DNA of 64,000 nucleotides, from contig NZ_JAQSIO010000004.1 of assembly GCF_028649455.1 (NCBI RefSeq), positions 310,001 to 374,000 of the forward strand, given 5' to 3'. A model generated the notes under the pieces. The model was given only the letters and a program-made list of their open reading frames with translations. It made no database searches and had not been told where the DNA came from. Below are positions 48,155 to 56,477 of the stretch, one piece after another. The first letter of the stretch is position 1; the number at the start of each line of letters is the position of its first letter. This DNA comes from Curvibacter microcysteis. Lineage in GTDB: Bacteria; Pseudomonadota; Gammaproteobacteria; Burkholderiales; Burkholderiaceae_C. Made by a program: the position numbers and the translations under genes.

Positions 48155-49039
48155 ATGACGAACGCCGCCAACCCCTCGTCGAACTCGCAAGCCATCACCC
48201 CCGCGCTGACCCGCTGGATCCTGGAGCAAAGCGAAGCCGGCCATGACCCCGCCAGCGTGCTGCAAGCCATGCAAGCCGCCGGCTGGACCGAGGCCGTCGC
48301 ACTGCAGGCGCTGGAGCAAACCCTGAAACAGCAACTCGACGTGGCGCAGGCGCGCGCGGCCACGCCCCGCCTCCCGCCCAGCCAACCCCTGCCCGCCCCC
48401 CTGTTGCAGGGATCACCGCTTTACGTGGACGCGGGCGACCGCCAGGTGGCCGTGCTGATGCACCTGCAAAACCCCTCGGTGGTGCTGTTTGGCGATTTCC
48501 TCAGCGCCGAAGAGTGCGAAGGCCTGATCGCCGCAGCCGAACCGCGCCTGGCACGCTCCCTCACAGTCATGACCCAGACCGGTGGCGAGGAAGTCAGCGT
48601 GGACCGCACCAGCGACGGCATGTTCTTCAGCCGGGGCGAGTCCGCCCTGATCCAGCGCATCGAGGAACGCATTGCCCGGCTGCTGAATTGGCCCCTGCTG
48701 CACGGCGAAGGCCTGCAGGTGCTGCACTACCGGCCCGGCGCCGAGTACAAGCCGCACTACGACTACTTTGACCCGCACGAGCCCGGCACGCCCACCATCC
48801 TCAAACGCGGCGGCCAGCGCGTGGCGACCTTGGTCATGTACCTCAACGAACCGGCCCAAGGCGGAGGCACCACCTTCCCCGACCTGCAGCTGGAAGTGAC
48901 GCCCAAGCGCGGCAACGCCGTCTTCTTCAGCTACGCCCAGGCCCACCCCTCCAGCCGCACCCTGCATGGCGGCGCCCCTGTGCTCGCGGGTGAGAAGTGG
49001 GTGGCCACCAAATGGCTGCGCGAAGGCGAATTCCACTGA
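48155..49039 (+). CDS. 2OG-Fe(II) oxygenase, prolyl-4-hydroxylase-like
   Basis: The 294-residue protein has an N-terminal helical part (1 to about 70) and a C-terminal double-stranded beta-helix. Fe(II) ligands are His201 and Asp203 (KPHYDYF) and His271 (RTLHGG). The 2-oxoglutarate-binding Lys281 lies in GEKWVATKW. The spacing and YLN-GGGTTFPDL context match prolyl 4-hydroxylase alpha-subunit-like proteins, which in bacteria hydroxylate elongation factor or other prolines. The substrate here is not evident. It is followed 59 bases on by queF, with a T7 run in between. Confidence 0.9.
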   Translation: MTNAANPSSNSQAITPALTRWILEQSEAGHDPASVLQAMQAAGWTEAVALQALEQTLKQQLDVAQARAATPRLPPSQPLPAPLLQGSPLYVDAGDRQVAVLMHLQNPSVVLFGDFLSAEECEGLIAAAEPRLARSLTVMTQTGGEEVSVDRTSDGMFFSRGESALIQRIEERIARLLNWPLLHGEGLQVLHYRPGAEYKPHYDYFDPHEPGTPTILKRGGQRVATLVMYLNEPAQGGGTTFPDLQLEVTPKRGNAVFFSYAQAHPSSRTLHGGAPVLAGEKWVATKWLREGEFH

Positions 49040-49098
49040 GGCCCCAAGCAGCCGCCGCGCGCCGGCGCCGGCCCCTTTTTTTGTGAAGTCCAGACCCC

Positions 49099-49944
49099 AT
49101 GAACACCCCCGAACAATCCCAGTTGGGCAAAGCCTCGGCCTATGTCGACCAGTACGACGCCAGCCTGCTGTTCCCCATTCCGCGCCAGGGCAAGCGTGCC
49201 GAAATCGGCGTGACCGGCACCCCACCCTTTTTTGGCGCAGACCTGTGGACGGCGTTTGAGCTGTCCTGGCTCAACCCGCGCGGCAAGCCGCAGGTGGCTT
49301 TGGCCCACATCACCGTGCCCTGCGAGAGCCCCAACATCATCGAGAGCAAGTCCTTCAAGCTGTACCTCAACAGCTTCAACAACACCCGCTTTGCCGACGC
49401 CAGCGAGGTGCAGGCGCGCCTGCGCAAGGACCTCAGCGAAGCCGCCTGGCGCGGTGCGGCCCAGCCCGCCAGCGTGGGCGTGAAACTGCTGTCGCCCGAG
49501 CTGTTTGACCGCGAACCCGTGCACGAACTCGACGGCCTCAACCTCGACCGCCTGGACATTGAGTGCCACCACTACACGCCCGCGCCCGAACTGCTCAGCG
49601 CAGCCACAAGCGAGGCCCCAGTCACCGAAACCCTGACCAGCCACCTGCTCAAGAGCAATTGCCTGGTCACCGGCCAGCCCGACTGGGGCAGTGTGCAAAT
49701 CCAGTACAGCGGGCCGCAAATCGACCAGGCAGGCCTGCTCGCCTACCTGGTGAGTTTTCGTAACCACAACGAATTCCACGAGCAGTGCGTGGAGCGCATC
49801 TTCATGGACGTCTGGACGCGCTGCCAACCCATCAAGCTGTCGGTCTATGCGCGCTACACGCGGCGCGGCGGTCTGGACATCAACCCCTTTCGCACCAGCC
49901 ACCCACAGGCCCTGCCGGCCAATGTGCGCACGGCCCGGCAGTGA
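49099..49944 (+). CDS. queF: 7-cyano-7-deazaguanine (preQ0) reductase
   Basis: QueF reduces the nitrile of preQ0 to preQ1 with two NADPH, a step in queuosine synthesis for tRNA. The 281-residue protein is the long two-domain YqcD-type form. It has substrate-binding [17 protein letters not shown], the catalytic Cys188 ([13 protein letters not shown]) that forms a thioimide, and Asp195. These match Cys190 and Asp197 of the E. coli enzyme. No preQ1 riboswitch was recognised upstream. It converges with the chemoreceptor gene. Confidence 0.96.
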   Translation: MNTPEQSQLGKASAYVDQYDASLLFPIPRQGKRAEIGVTGTPPFFGADLWTAFELSWLNPRGKPQVALAHITVPCESPNIIESKSFKLYLNSFNNTRFADASEVQARLRKDLSEAAWRGAAQPASVGVKLLSPELFDREPVHELDGLNLDRLDIECHHYTPAPELLSAATSEAPVTETLTSHLLKSNCLVTGQPDWGSVQIQYSGPQIDQAGLLAYLVSFRNHNEFHEQCVERIFMDVWTRCQPIKLSVYARYTRRGGLDINPFRTSHPQALPANVRTARQ

Positions 49945-49962
49945 GCGCGCAGGCGCGGCGCC

Positions 49963-51522
49963 TCAGGACAAGACAAACACGCTGACCGAGCGCTCCAGAG
50001 ACCGGGCGCTGCTGCTCAGCGACTGAGCCGCCGCGGCCGACTGCTCCACCAAGGCCGCGTTTTGCTGGGTGGCCGTGTCGAGCTGCACCACCGCCTCGTT
50101 GATTTGCGACAGGCCCGTGGACTGTTCGCGGGCGGCCGAGCTGATCTGCGTGACCAGGGCGCTGACCCGCGCCACCGAAGCCACCACTTCCTCGATGGTC
50201 TGGCCCACGCCCTGCACTTGGCGTGCCCCGTCGTGCACCTGCTGTGAAGAGCCCACGATCAGGGTTCGAATCTCCTTGGACGCATTGGCACTGCGCTGCG
50301 CCAGGGCCCGCACCTCCGAGGCCACCACCGCAAAACCTCGGCCCTGTTCACCCGCGCGGGCGGCCTCTACCGCGGCGTTGAGCGCCAGGATATTGGTCTG
50401 GAAGGCAATGCCTTCAATGACCCCGATGATCTCGCTCACCTTGTCCGAGGAGCTCTCCATGGCCCCGATGGCCTGCGCGGCCTGCCGCATGGCCTGGCCC
50501 CCTTGCTGGGCCACCGCCGTGCTGCGCTCGCTCTCGCCCGAGACCTGGGCCGAGGTGTCTGCGGTCTGACGCACGGTGCTGGAAATCTGCTCCATCGAGG
50601 CCGCGGTCTGCTCCAGCGCGCTGGCCTGGGCCTCGGTGCGGGCCGACAAGTCATTGGCGCCCTGGGCGATCTCGCTGGCCGATTGGGTGAAGCCTTCAAT
50701 CTCGTTGCGCACATCGCCCACCACCGCCCGCAGGTTGACCTGGATCTGCACCAGACGCTTGATCAGGGAGGCCATGGGCTCGGGGTGGTCGGTCCGGACC
50801 GTGGTGCTGAGGTTGCAGCCCGACAGGTCACCGGCAAAACGCACCGCCTCGTCCAGGCTGCCGGTGATGCGCCAGCGGAACCAGGCGGCCACGCCCAGGC
50901 TGCCCAGCAGCAGCACCGCGCCGCGAGCCCAAGGCGCCCACGCACCGGACGCCCCCAACAAGTCAGGCAGCAAGGTGGCCAGGCCCAACACCAGCAACAT
51001 CAAGCCGAGGCGACTGGGCAAATCCAGACGCCCCAAGCGCGCCAGCGCACCGCGCCAGCCGGTGGCACGCAATTCACCGCCATGCAGCACCACCGAAGCC
51101 CGGCCCTGCTCGGCCTCGGCCCGCATGCGGGCGTACAAGGCCTCGGCCTGTTGCACCGCCGCGCGGTCGGGCTTGATGCGCACCGACATGTAGCCCGTGG
51201 GTTTGCCGTGGCTCATGATGGGGGTGACATTGGCCTGCACCCAGTAATGGCTGCCGTCCTTGCGGCGGTTCTTGACCAGACCCGTCCAGGGCCGGCCGCG
51301 CCCGATCGTGGCCCACATGTCCTTGTAGGCGGCCGCGGGCATGTCGGGGTGGCGAATCAAGTTGTGCGGCTGGCCAATCAGCTCCTCGTAGGCATAGCCG
51401 CTGACATGCACAAAGGCCGGGTTGCAATGGGTGATCACGCCGCGCGTGTCGGTGGTCGACACCAGCAGTTCGTCCTCTGAAAAAAGGAACTCCTGCTGGG
51501 TCACCGGCAAATTGACTCTCAT
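49963..51522 (-). CDS. Aer-like methyl-accepting chemotaxis protein with PAS domain
   Basis: The 519-residue chemoreceptor starts at ATG 51522 ([20 protein letters not shown]), with GAGG as ribosome-binding site; ATG 51537 is possible. Its cytoplasmic PAS domain (about 20-120; [30 protein letters not shown]) is the type that binds FAD in Aer and senses redox state. Two membrane segments at about 162-178 and 190-206 are joined by a minimal loop, then a HAMP-like linker. A long signalling domain carries the conserved tip [36 protein letters not shown]. No C-terminal CheR-binding pentapeptide is present. A role in energy taxis is inferred. A consensus FNR-type site lies upstream. Confidence 0.92.
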   Translation of the reverse strand: MRVNLPVTQQEFLFSEDELLVSTTDTRGVITHCNPAFVHVSGYAYEELIGQPHNLIRHPDMPAAAYKDMWATIGRGRPWTGLVKNRRKDGSHYWVQANVTPIMSHGKPTGYMSVRIKPDRAAVQQAEALYARMRAEAEQGRASVVLHGGELRATGWRGALARLGRLDLPSRLGLMLLVLGLATLLPDLLGASGAWAPWARGAVLLLGSLGVAAWFRWRITGSLDEAVRFAGDLSGCNLSTTVRTDHPEPMASLIKRLVQIQVNLRAVVGDVRNEIEGFTQSASEIAQGANDLSARTEAQASALEQTAASMEQISSTVRQTADTSAQVSGESERSTAVAQQGGQAMRQAAQAIGAMESSSDKVSEIIGVIEGIAFQTNILALNAAVEAARAGEQGRGFAVVASEVRALAQRSANASKEIRTLIVGSSQQVHDGARQVQGVGQTIEEVVASVARVSALVTQISSAAREQSTGLSQINEAVVQLDTATQQNAALVEQSAAAAQSLSSSARSLERSVSVFVLS

Positions 51523-51826
51523 CTTGAACCTCGCCATCAGAATTGACAGGTGTGCCCGCAATGAATCGGTGCCCAGTGCTCATCCCCCATCCCATGGCTG
51601 GAGGCCCGAGTTCACCAATCCTCCCCTGAGTTCACGCTCCTCCTGCCAAGGGGTTTCCCTGACGATGAGCCCTGAACTCGCACCGTCTGTGCCCTTGCCG
51701 GTCGGGCACGACGGATTTGTTAACTGTCTAAAAATGTAACACCGGGCGCTCCGTTCATGCAGCGATTTGATACAGGGCTTGACCTGCGTCAAATCGACTT
51801 TTCAGCGGCGCTCGGTGACCCACCGA
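51523..51826. other. 304-base upstream region of the Aer-like gene
   Basis: No gene is seen. The region carries the FNR/ANR-type palindrome at 51779-51792, an AT-richer patch at 51715-51740, and three copies of GAGTTC or its complement between 51608 and 51690. It is the control region of the chemoreceptor gene on the minus strand and also the 3' flank of the isomerase gene. Confidence 0.6.
51779..51792. promoter_or_regulatory. FNR/ANR-type binding site
   Basis: TTGACCTGCGTCAA is a perfect TTGAC-N4-GTCAA palindrome, close to the FNR/CRP-family consensus TTGAT-N4-ATCAA. It is 257 bases upstream of the Aer-like start on the minus strand. If it acts at -41.5, transcription would start near 51744, giving a leader of about 220 nt. 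Regulation by oxygen is inferred. Confidence 0.6.
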
Positions 51827-52660
51827 TCAGGGCAAATCACGGAAGGACGTCAAGGGCGACAAGGGCGTGAACTCCCCGCTGCGCTTTTGCTTTTGCGACA
51901 GAACCGCCTCGCCCACATGGGCATTGCTCCAGATGGCGCCCTGCAGCCAACCCATCTGACGCAGCGAATCGTCCACCGAATGATCGCGGGCGTAATGGAT
52001 GGCCTGCTTGCTGCCCCAGATGGCCACGGGCGGCTTGGCAGCGATCTCGCGGGCGCATTGCAGTGCTGCCTCCAGCGTGGCCTCTGCGCTGTCAAACACC
52101 TCGTTGACCAGGCCACAAGACAGGGCCCGTGCCGCGCCCAAACGGCGGCCGGTGTAGGCCAGTTCCTTGACCAGGCCCAGCGGGATCAGCTTGGGCAAAC
52201 GTTGCAAGGTGCCCACGTCGGCCACCATGCCGATGTTGATCTCCTGGATGCAGAAGAAAGCCTCGGCGCTGGCGTAGCGGATGCAACAGGCCGTCACCAA
52301 ATCCACCGCGCCCCCCACGCAGCCGCCCTGGATGGCCGCGATCACCGGGATGCGCAGCGACTCCAGGCGGCTGAAGGTGGCCTGCATGTCGGTCAGCAGG
52401 TCAAAGATGGCCGCACGGCCCTCGGGGCTTTGGTCGTCCATGGTGATGGCCCCGCCAAAGGTCTCCAGCGCCATGCCCGCACTGAAGTGCTTGCCCGAGC
52501 TGGAGATCACCAGCGCACGGGCGCGGCCCTCACGGTGCAAGGTGCTGAGCACCTCGTCCAACTCACGCCAAAACACCGGGTTCATGGTGTTCATGGCCTC
52601 GGGGCGGTTCAGCACCAAATGGGCGATGTGCTCGGACTGGCTGAGGGTGAAGCAGTTCAT
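51827..52660 (-). CDS. Delta3,5-Delta2,4-dienoyl-CoA isomerase-like crotonase
   Basis: The 277-residue crotonase-fold protein has the oxyanion-hole loops HFSAGMAL and GGCVGGAVD. Three acidic residues, Asp120, Glu140 and Asp148, have spacings of 20 and 8. This equals Asp176, Glu196 and Asp204 of rat dienoyl-CoA isomerase (ECH1). The flanking sequences DVGTLQRLPK and WGSKQAIHYARDHSVDDSL also match ECH1 closely. Such enzymes move two double bonds together so that odd-position unsaturated acyl-CoAs can enter beta-oxidation. Simple annotation as enoyl-CoA hydratase would be less precise. Gene context gives no further beta-oxidation gene. Confidence 0.82.
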   Translation of the reverse strand: MNCFTLSQSEHIAHLVLNRPEAMNTMNPVFWRELDEVLSTLHREGRARALVISSSGKHFSAGMALETFGGAITMDDQSPEGRAAIFDLLTDMQATFSRLESLRIPVIAAIQGGCVGGAVDLVTACCIRYASAEAFFCIQEINIGMVADVGTLQRLPKLIPLGLVKELAYTGRRLGAARALSCGLVNEVFDSAEATLEAALQCAREIAAKPPVAIWGSKQAIHYARDHSVDDSLRQMGWLQGAIWSNAHVGEAVLSQKQKRSGEFTPLSPLTSFRDLP

Positions 52661-52762
52661 GGGGTCTCCTGATCGGGCCGGCGGGCGGCCTCTGGGTTGG
52701 GGTCGCTGTGCAATTTAGCGCCCCTGGCCCCACCCATCAGGCAAACAGGCGACAAGCGCCCA

Positions 52763-52788
52763 CAGGGGCTCCACCCGTGCGGCCCCTG
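52763..52788 (-). terminator. Hairpin after the cupredoxin gene
   Basis: CAGGGGC (52763-52769) pairs with GCCCCTG (52782-52788) between the cupredoxin stop and the isomerase start. No U tract follows on the minus strand, so function is doubtful. The remaining 159-base gap shows nothing else. Confidence 0.35.
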
Positions 52789-52819
52789 GGGCGGGGGTCT
52801 TAGCCCTCTGGTCAGCCCA

Positions 52820-53491
52820 TCAGCGACGCCGGCGCGGCACCACGCTGAGCTGGTAGTCCAGCGTTTGCGGGCTCGCGCCCAGGGTCACCGTGCGCGGCGC
52901 GATGGTCTGCACCTCATCGGCCTGCCACAGGCGCACCGTGGCCACCCCGGTGGGCAAGCCCTGCAAGCTCACCGTGCCATCGGCCCCCGTCTTGGCCACC
53001 CAAGGCGACTCCGCCACATAGACATGGCCGCGCATGGAACTGTGCAAATGACAGCCCAGCAGGTACACCCCGGGCTGGTCAAAACTGCGCTCCTGGCTGC
53101 TGGCCGGCTGACCTTCGACCAGGCCACTGAGGCGGAACTCCATGCCACCCGCCTCGTTGAGCCGGCTCAGGCTGGCAGGCAGCACCCGCACATGGTGGTC
53201 CCAGCGGTCTTGGTTGGTGAAACGCAGCCGCATGCCGGCCACCACCACGCTGACGCGGGGGATGAACTGCATCTTCTCTTGGGTGACCAAGGCAGAGGCG
53301 GCCCAGCTGGGCCGCTGCTCCGTGCTGGGCGGCAGCAACACCTCCAGCACGGCATCCGCCACGGGCTGCCCCTCGCGGTCCAGCACCCGGGCCTGCAAGG
53401 TGCTGGCCTGGGCCGCCAGGCTGCCCAACAGGCTCAACGCCAAGGCCCCCAAGCCCCTGCGGGCCCAGCGTGTGTGAGGGCGGCTGCTCAT
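52820..53491 (-). CDS. Exported cupredoxin-like protein
   Basis: The 223-residue protein starts at ATG 53491 (MSSRPHTRWARRGLGALALS), with an Arg-rich signal peptide (1 to about 30). A beta-sandwich follows (TLQARVLDREGQPVADAVLEVLLP), with FTNQDRWDHHVRVL, and then a type-1 copper loop Cys147-x2-His150-x2-Met153 (GCHLHSSM). With His99 or His100 this gives the full Cys-His-His-Met blue-copper set. A C-terminal carboxypeptidase-regulatory-like segment (GADGTVSLQGLPTGVATVRLW) follows. It overlaps the globin gene by 4 bases (ATGA), so the two are coupled. A periplasmic electron-transfer role is inferred. Homologues are often labelled methylamine utilization protein without support from context. Confidence 0.82.
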   Translation of the reverse strand: MSSRPHTRWARRGLGALALSLLGSLAAQASTLQARVLDREGQPVADAVLEVLLPPSTEQRPSWAASALVTQEKMQFIPRVSVVVAGMRLRFTNQDRWDHHVRVLPASLSRLNEAGGMEFRLSGLVEGQPASSQERSFDQPGVYLLGCHLHSSMRGHVYVAESPWVAKTGADGTVSLQGLPTGVATVRLWQADEVQTIAPRTVTLGASPQTLDYQLSVVPRRRR

Positions 53492-53955
53492 CGGGCGATG
53501 ATCTCGCGGTGCATGGGCGCCAGACGTGCCAGCAATTGGTTCTGCACCCGAAAGGCAATGCCTTGCGCGTCCATAGCCGCCTGCAGGTCTTCCACCAGGG
53601 CGTTGAAGTGGGACCGGCGGATGTTCATCTCCTCGTGCGCGGTCTTCATGTCCACGCCTTTGTAGACGCAGGGTCCGCCAGCGACCTCGCAAATTTGCTC
53701 GGTCAACTGCTCTTTCAGGTGGGGCAGGTTGGCCTCGCGGAAGGACTCGCTCAGGCGCGTGTCGGCAGCCAGGCGGTTCACAAAGTCATCCATCAAGCGG
53801 CCAATGCCCGCTTTCTTGCCCAGGCTCAGGTACAGCGGGGACTCTGCCGGGGCGGCCACGCTCACGCCCGCATCGGCCAGCGGGGGGCTGGGCTGGGCCC
53901 AGACACTGAGGCTGCTCAGACCGAGCAGGCTAAAGGGAACAATCCATGATTTCAT
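53488..53955 (-). CDS. Secreted group 1 truncated hemoglobin
   Basis: The 155-residue protein starts at ATG 53955 with a signal peptide (MKSWIVPFSLLGLSSLSVWAQ), unusual for a bacterial globin. The globin part (about 42-155) aligns by eye with TrHbN: KKAGIGRLMDDF at helices A-B, Phe72 at CD1, GGPCVYKG, and proximal His116 in RRSHFNALVEDL. At the position of the near-invariant B10 Tyr there is Val59, and at E11 (Gln in TrHbN) there is Leu84. The distal haem pocket should thus be apolar. It would act in the periplasm. It lies between the DUF3034 gene (69 bases upstream) and the cupredoxin gene (4-base overlap). Confidence 0.85.
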   Translation of the reverse strand: MKSWIVPFSLLGLSSLSVWAQPSPPLADAGVSVAAPAESPLYLSLGKKAGIGRLMDDFVNRLAADTRLSESFREANLPHLKEQLTEQICEVAGGPCVYKGVDMKTAHEEMNIRRSHFNALVEDLQAAMDAQGIAFRVQNQLLARLAPMHREIIAR

Positions 53956-54024
53956 GCTGAAGACTCCAATCAAGCACAGGCGACCCACGCCGGGGTCACA
54001 CGGAAAAACGCAGGCCGGGCCCAC

Positions 54025-54957
54025 TCAAAAAGACCAGGTGCTGGCCACAAACAGCCCACTTTGGCGCCGGTTCTGGGTCACCCCGGGCACCACCCGCCCC
54101 AGGTCCACATAAGCGGCCGTCAAGGTCCACTGCCGGGTCGGCGACCACACCACAAAGAGATCGCGCCATGCGTCCTGGCGCAGCGCGTTGCCCAGGCCGG
54201 CCGCCCGGCCCACAGCCTCCAGGTTGTTGGGGTTCCAGCGAATCTCGGCGCCGACCGCCAGGTCTTTGCGCAGCAGATAAGCCAGCGACAGCTCGGGCTG
54301 CAGCGAACGCGCCTGGCGCCCGGGCGCCGCCGCCCCAAAGCCCAGCAGGCCGCCCTGGTTGGCGTTGGTGTAACGCAGGGTGGCATTGAGCAGCAGGCCC
54401 CGCTCCAACAGCAGCTTGCTGGCAGCCACGTAGACATCGACACCCTGGGTCTTGGCCCCGACAAAATCAAGCACTGGGCGCAGGCTGCCGGCATCCGTGT
54501 GCTTGAACTGCGCCCCCACAGCCACTTGGGGCATCAGGCTGTCGCTGTCCAGCACCGCCTCGCCGGCCACGCGCCATTTCACGCCCAGCACGTCCATGCG
54601 GATGTGCTGGCCTGGGCTGACGGCAAAGCCCAGCCCGTTCAAGGCCACGGCGGGCGAGGCATCAAAGTCTTGCCGCGCCAGCGACAGCTCCAGCCGGTCA
54701 TTCCAGGACCAGGCGGCCGCCACCGTGTCCAAGCCGTAGTCCTGGGTGCGCAAGCGGCTGGCACTCAGGCTCAGGCCCTGCTCCCCTTCGGTGGCCTGGG
54801 TGCCGATCAGGGCCCAGGGCGACACACCACCACCGCCCGCGCCATCCACGCTGCTGATGCCGCCGGTCAGGCGCAGCTTGCCCGTGTCAGACCAGGCGCT
54901 GAAGGAGGGGGCAGCCAGCACACAGGACAGTGCCAGCAGTCGGAAAGAAGTAAGCAT
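54025..54957 (-). CDS. DUF3034 outer-membrane beta-barrel protein
   Basis: The 310-residue exported protein starts at ATG 54957 (MLTSFRLLALSCVLAAPSFS), with a clear signal peptide. The mature part consists of repeated amphipathic strands of about 10-12 residues (RLRTQDYGLDTVAAAWSWND, LEWLSLARQDF-type pairs, WTLTAAYVDLGRV) and ends in FVASTWSF with a terminal Phe. This is the signature of an outer-membrane barrel. The overall pattern fits DUF3034. It is the first gene of the minus-strand cassette with the globin and cupredoxin genes. Whether it is a pore for a ligand is unknown. Confidence 0.8.
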   Translation of the reverse strand: MLTSFRLLALSCVLAAPSFSAWSDTGKLRLTGGISSVDGAGGGGVSPWALIGTQATEGEQGLSLSASRLRTQDYGLDTVAAAWSWNDRLELSLARQDFDASPAVALNGLGFAVSPGQHIRMDVLGVKWRVAGEAVLDSDSLMPQVAVGAQFKHTDAGSLRPVLDFVGAKTQGVDVYVAASKLLLERGLLLNATLRYTNANQGGLLGFGAAAPGRQARSLQPELSLAYLLRKDLAVGAEIRWNPNNLEAVGRAAGLGNALRQDAWRDLFVVWSPTRQWTLTAAYVDLGRVVPGVTQNRRQSGLFVASTWSF

Positions 54958-55111
54958 CAACAAGCATCTCCAGGTAGGGGCAGGGACGGGCACCGAGCGG
55001 GCCTTGTGAGCTTGTACGCGGGCGCCACTCAACTGGATTCAAAAACCGTTTATCCCAGCGGGCTGTGGGGGCTTTGTCTGGGGCCCCGCCCCCCAGCCCG
55101 GAGCCGCGGGC

Positions 55112-56419
55112 TCAGAAGAGCTGGTCCATGGCAGGCGCGGTTGGCGCCGCTGCGCTGGGGGCGGCTGGAGGCTGGGGCAGACCATCCTCGCCCAGTCGTT
55201 GCAAGCCCCCGACGCGCACCCCCAGCAAGCGAAAGCGCCGCGTCAAATCCACCCGCTTCAGGCACAGGCCAGCGGTGCGGCGGATCAGCGCCGCGTCGGC
55301 CGTGGCCTCACCGAGGGTCTGATCCCGGGTGACGATGCGGAAGTCGTCGTAGCGCAGCTTCACGCCAATGGTGCGGCCCACATAGCCTTTGCGCTGCAGG
55401 TCGGCCGCCACCCGCTCGCACAGCTGGGTGAAGACCTGGCTCAGCTCGGCGCGGTCATGGCGCGCGTGCAGGTCGCGCTCAAAAGTGGTTTCGCGGCTCA
55501 TGGAGACGGGCTCGCTCTCGGTCACCACCGGCCGCGCGTCGCGCCCCCAGGCCGCCTCGTGCAGCCAGGCGCCGTAGGCCTTGCCAAAGTGGGCCAGCAA
55601 CCAGTCACGCGGCCGCTGGGCCAGATCGCCCAGGGTGTGGATGCCGTGGGCGACCAGCTTTTGCTCCGCCTTGGGGCCAATGCCGTTGACCTTGCGGCAC
55701 GACAGAGGCCAGATGCGATCGCGCAGTTCGTGCTCGTGCAGCACCGAGATCCCATTGGGCTTGTTGAACTCGCTGGCCATCTTGGCCAGCAGCTTGTTGG
55801 GCGCCACGCCCACCGAGCAGGTCAGGCCGGTGGCCTCGAAGATGCTTTTCTGGATCAGGCGCGCCAGCACGCGCCCGCCCTCGCGCTGGCCCCCAGGCAC
55901 GTCGGTGAAGTCGATGTAGACCTCGTCCACGCCCCGGTCTTCCATCAGCGGCGCGATGTCGGTGATGATGCTTTTGAACCAGCGTGAGAACTTGCGGTAC
56001 TCGTCAAAGTCCACCGGCAACAAAATGGCCTGCGGGCACAGGCGCGCCGCCTTCATCAAACCCATGGCCGAGCCCACGCCAAACTGGCGCGCGGCGTAGG
56101 TGGCGGTGGTGATGACGCCGCGCCCGGTGTAGCCCGCCAGGCGCGGAAACGCTTCCAGCGGCAGCTCGGGGCCAGCGGCCAGCACCGAGTCCACGCCCCG
56201 GCGCCCACCGCCGATGACCACCGGCAAGCCCTTGAGTTGGGGGTAGCGCAGCAACTCGACCGAGGCATAAAAAGCATCCATGTCGAGGTGGGCGATGCGC
56301 CGCGGCCGGGTCGGCGCGGCCTCGGGGGCCGCCGCAGCCGGCGGGGCGCCTGGGGCTGGCGAAAGCGTCGCCAAAGCCGTCGAAGTTGCAAGAGGATCGT
56401 CGCTCACGCGGCCAAGCAT
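55112..56419 (-). CDS. dinB: DNA polymerase IV (Y family)
   Basis: DinB copies past DNA lesions such as N2-guanine adducts. The 435-residue protein has the catalytic LDMDAFYASVELLRYPQ and VDEVYIDFTD, GVAPNKLLAKMAS in the thumb, and the little-finger domain. A Gly-rich insertion lies between the first motif and the fingers (GRRGVDSVLAAGPELPLEAFPR), common in this group. The very C-terminus, MDQLF, is a beta-clamp-binding form. The N-terminus is uncertain: ATG 56419 was chosen, GTG 56407 or further upstream starts are possible, and none has a good ribosome-binding site. Confidence 0.93.
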   Translation of the reverse strand: MLGRVSDDPLATSTALATLSPAPGAPPAAAAPEAAPTRPRRIAHLDMDAFYASVELLRYPQLKGLPVVIGGGRRGVDSVLAAGPELPLEAFPRLAGYTGRGVITTATYAARQFGVGSAMGLMKAARLCPQAILLPVDFDEYRKFSRWFKSIITDIAPLMEDRGVDEVYIDFTDVPGGQREGGRVLARLIQKSIFEATGLTCSVGVAPNKLLAKMASEFNKPNGISVLHEHELRDRIWPLSCRKVNGIGPKAEQKLVAHGIHTLGDLAQRPRDWLLAHFGKAYGAWLHEAAWGRDARPVVTESEPVSMSRETTFERDLHARHDRAELSQVFTQLCERVAADLQRKGYVGRTIGVKLRYDDFRIVTRDQTLGEATADAALIRRTAGLCLKRVDLTRRFRLLGVRVGGLQRLGEDGLPQPPAAPSAAAPTAPAMDQLF

Positions 56420-56477
56420 ACCGCGCGCGCCGGGGCGCCAGGCGGCGCCCACCGGCCCGGCCTGTCAGCCCCCAGGC

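Noticed and set aside
49040-49098. preQ1 riboswitch before queF
   Set aside because: The 59-base gap is GC-rich with a T7 run and shows no preQ1 aptamer-like hairpin with an A-rich tail.
51827-52660. Possible loss of a catalytic Asp in the crotonase (Cys in ACCIRY where ECH1 has ACDIRY)
   Set aside because: Counting back from the Glu shows that the catalytic Asp is the earlier one in AVDLVTAC, which is conserved. The substituted position is not part of the triad.
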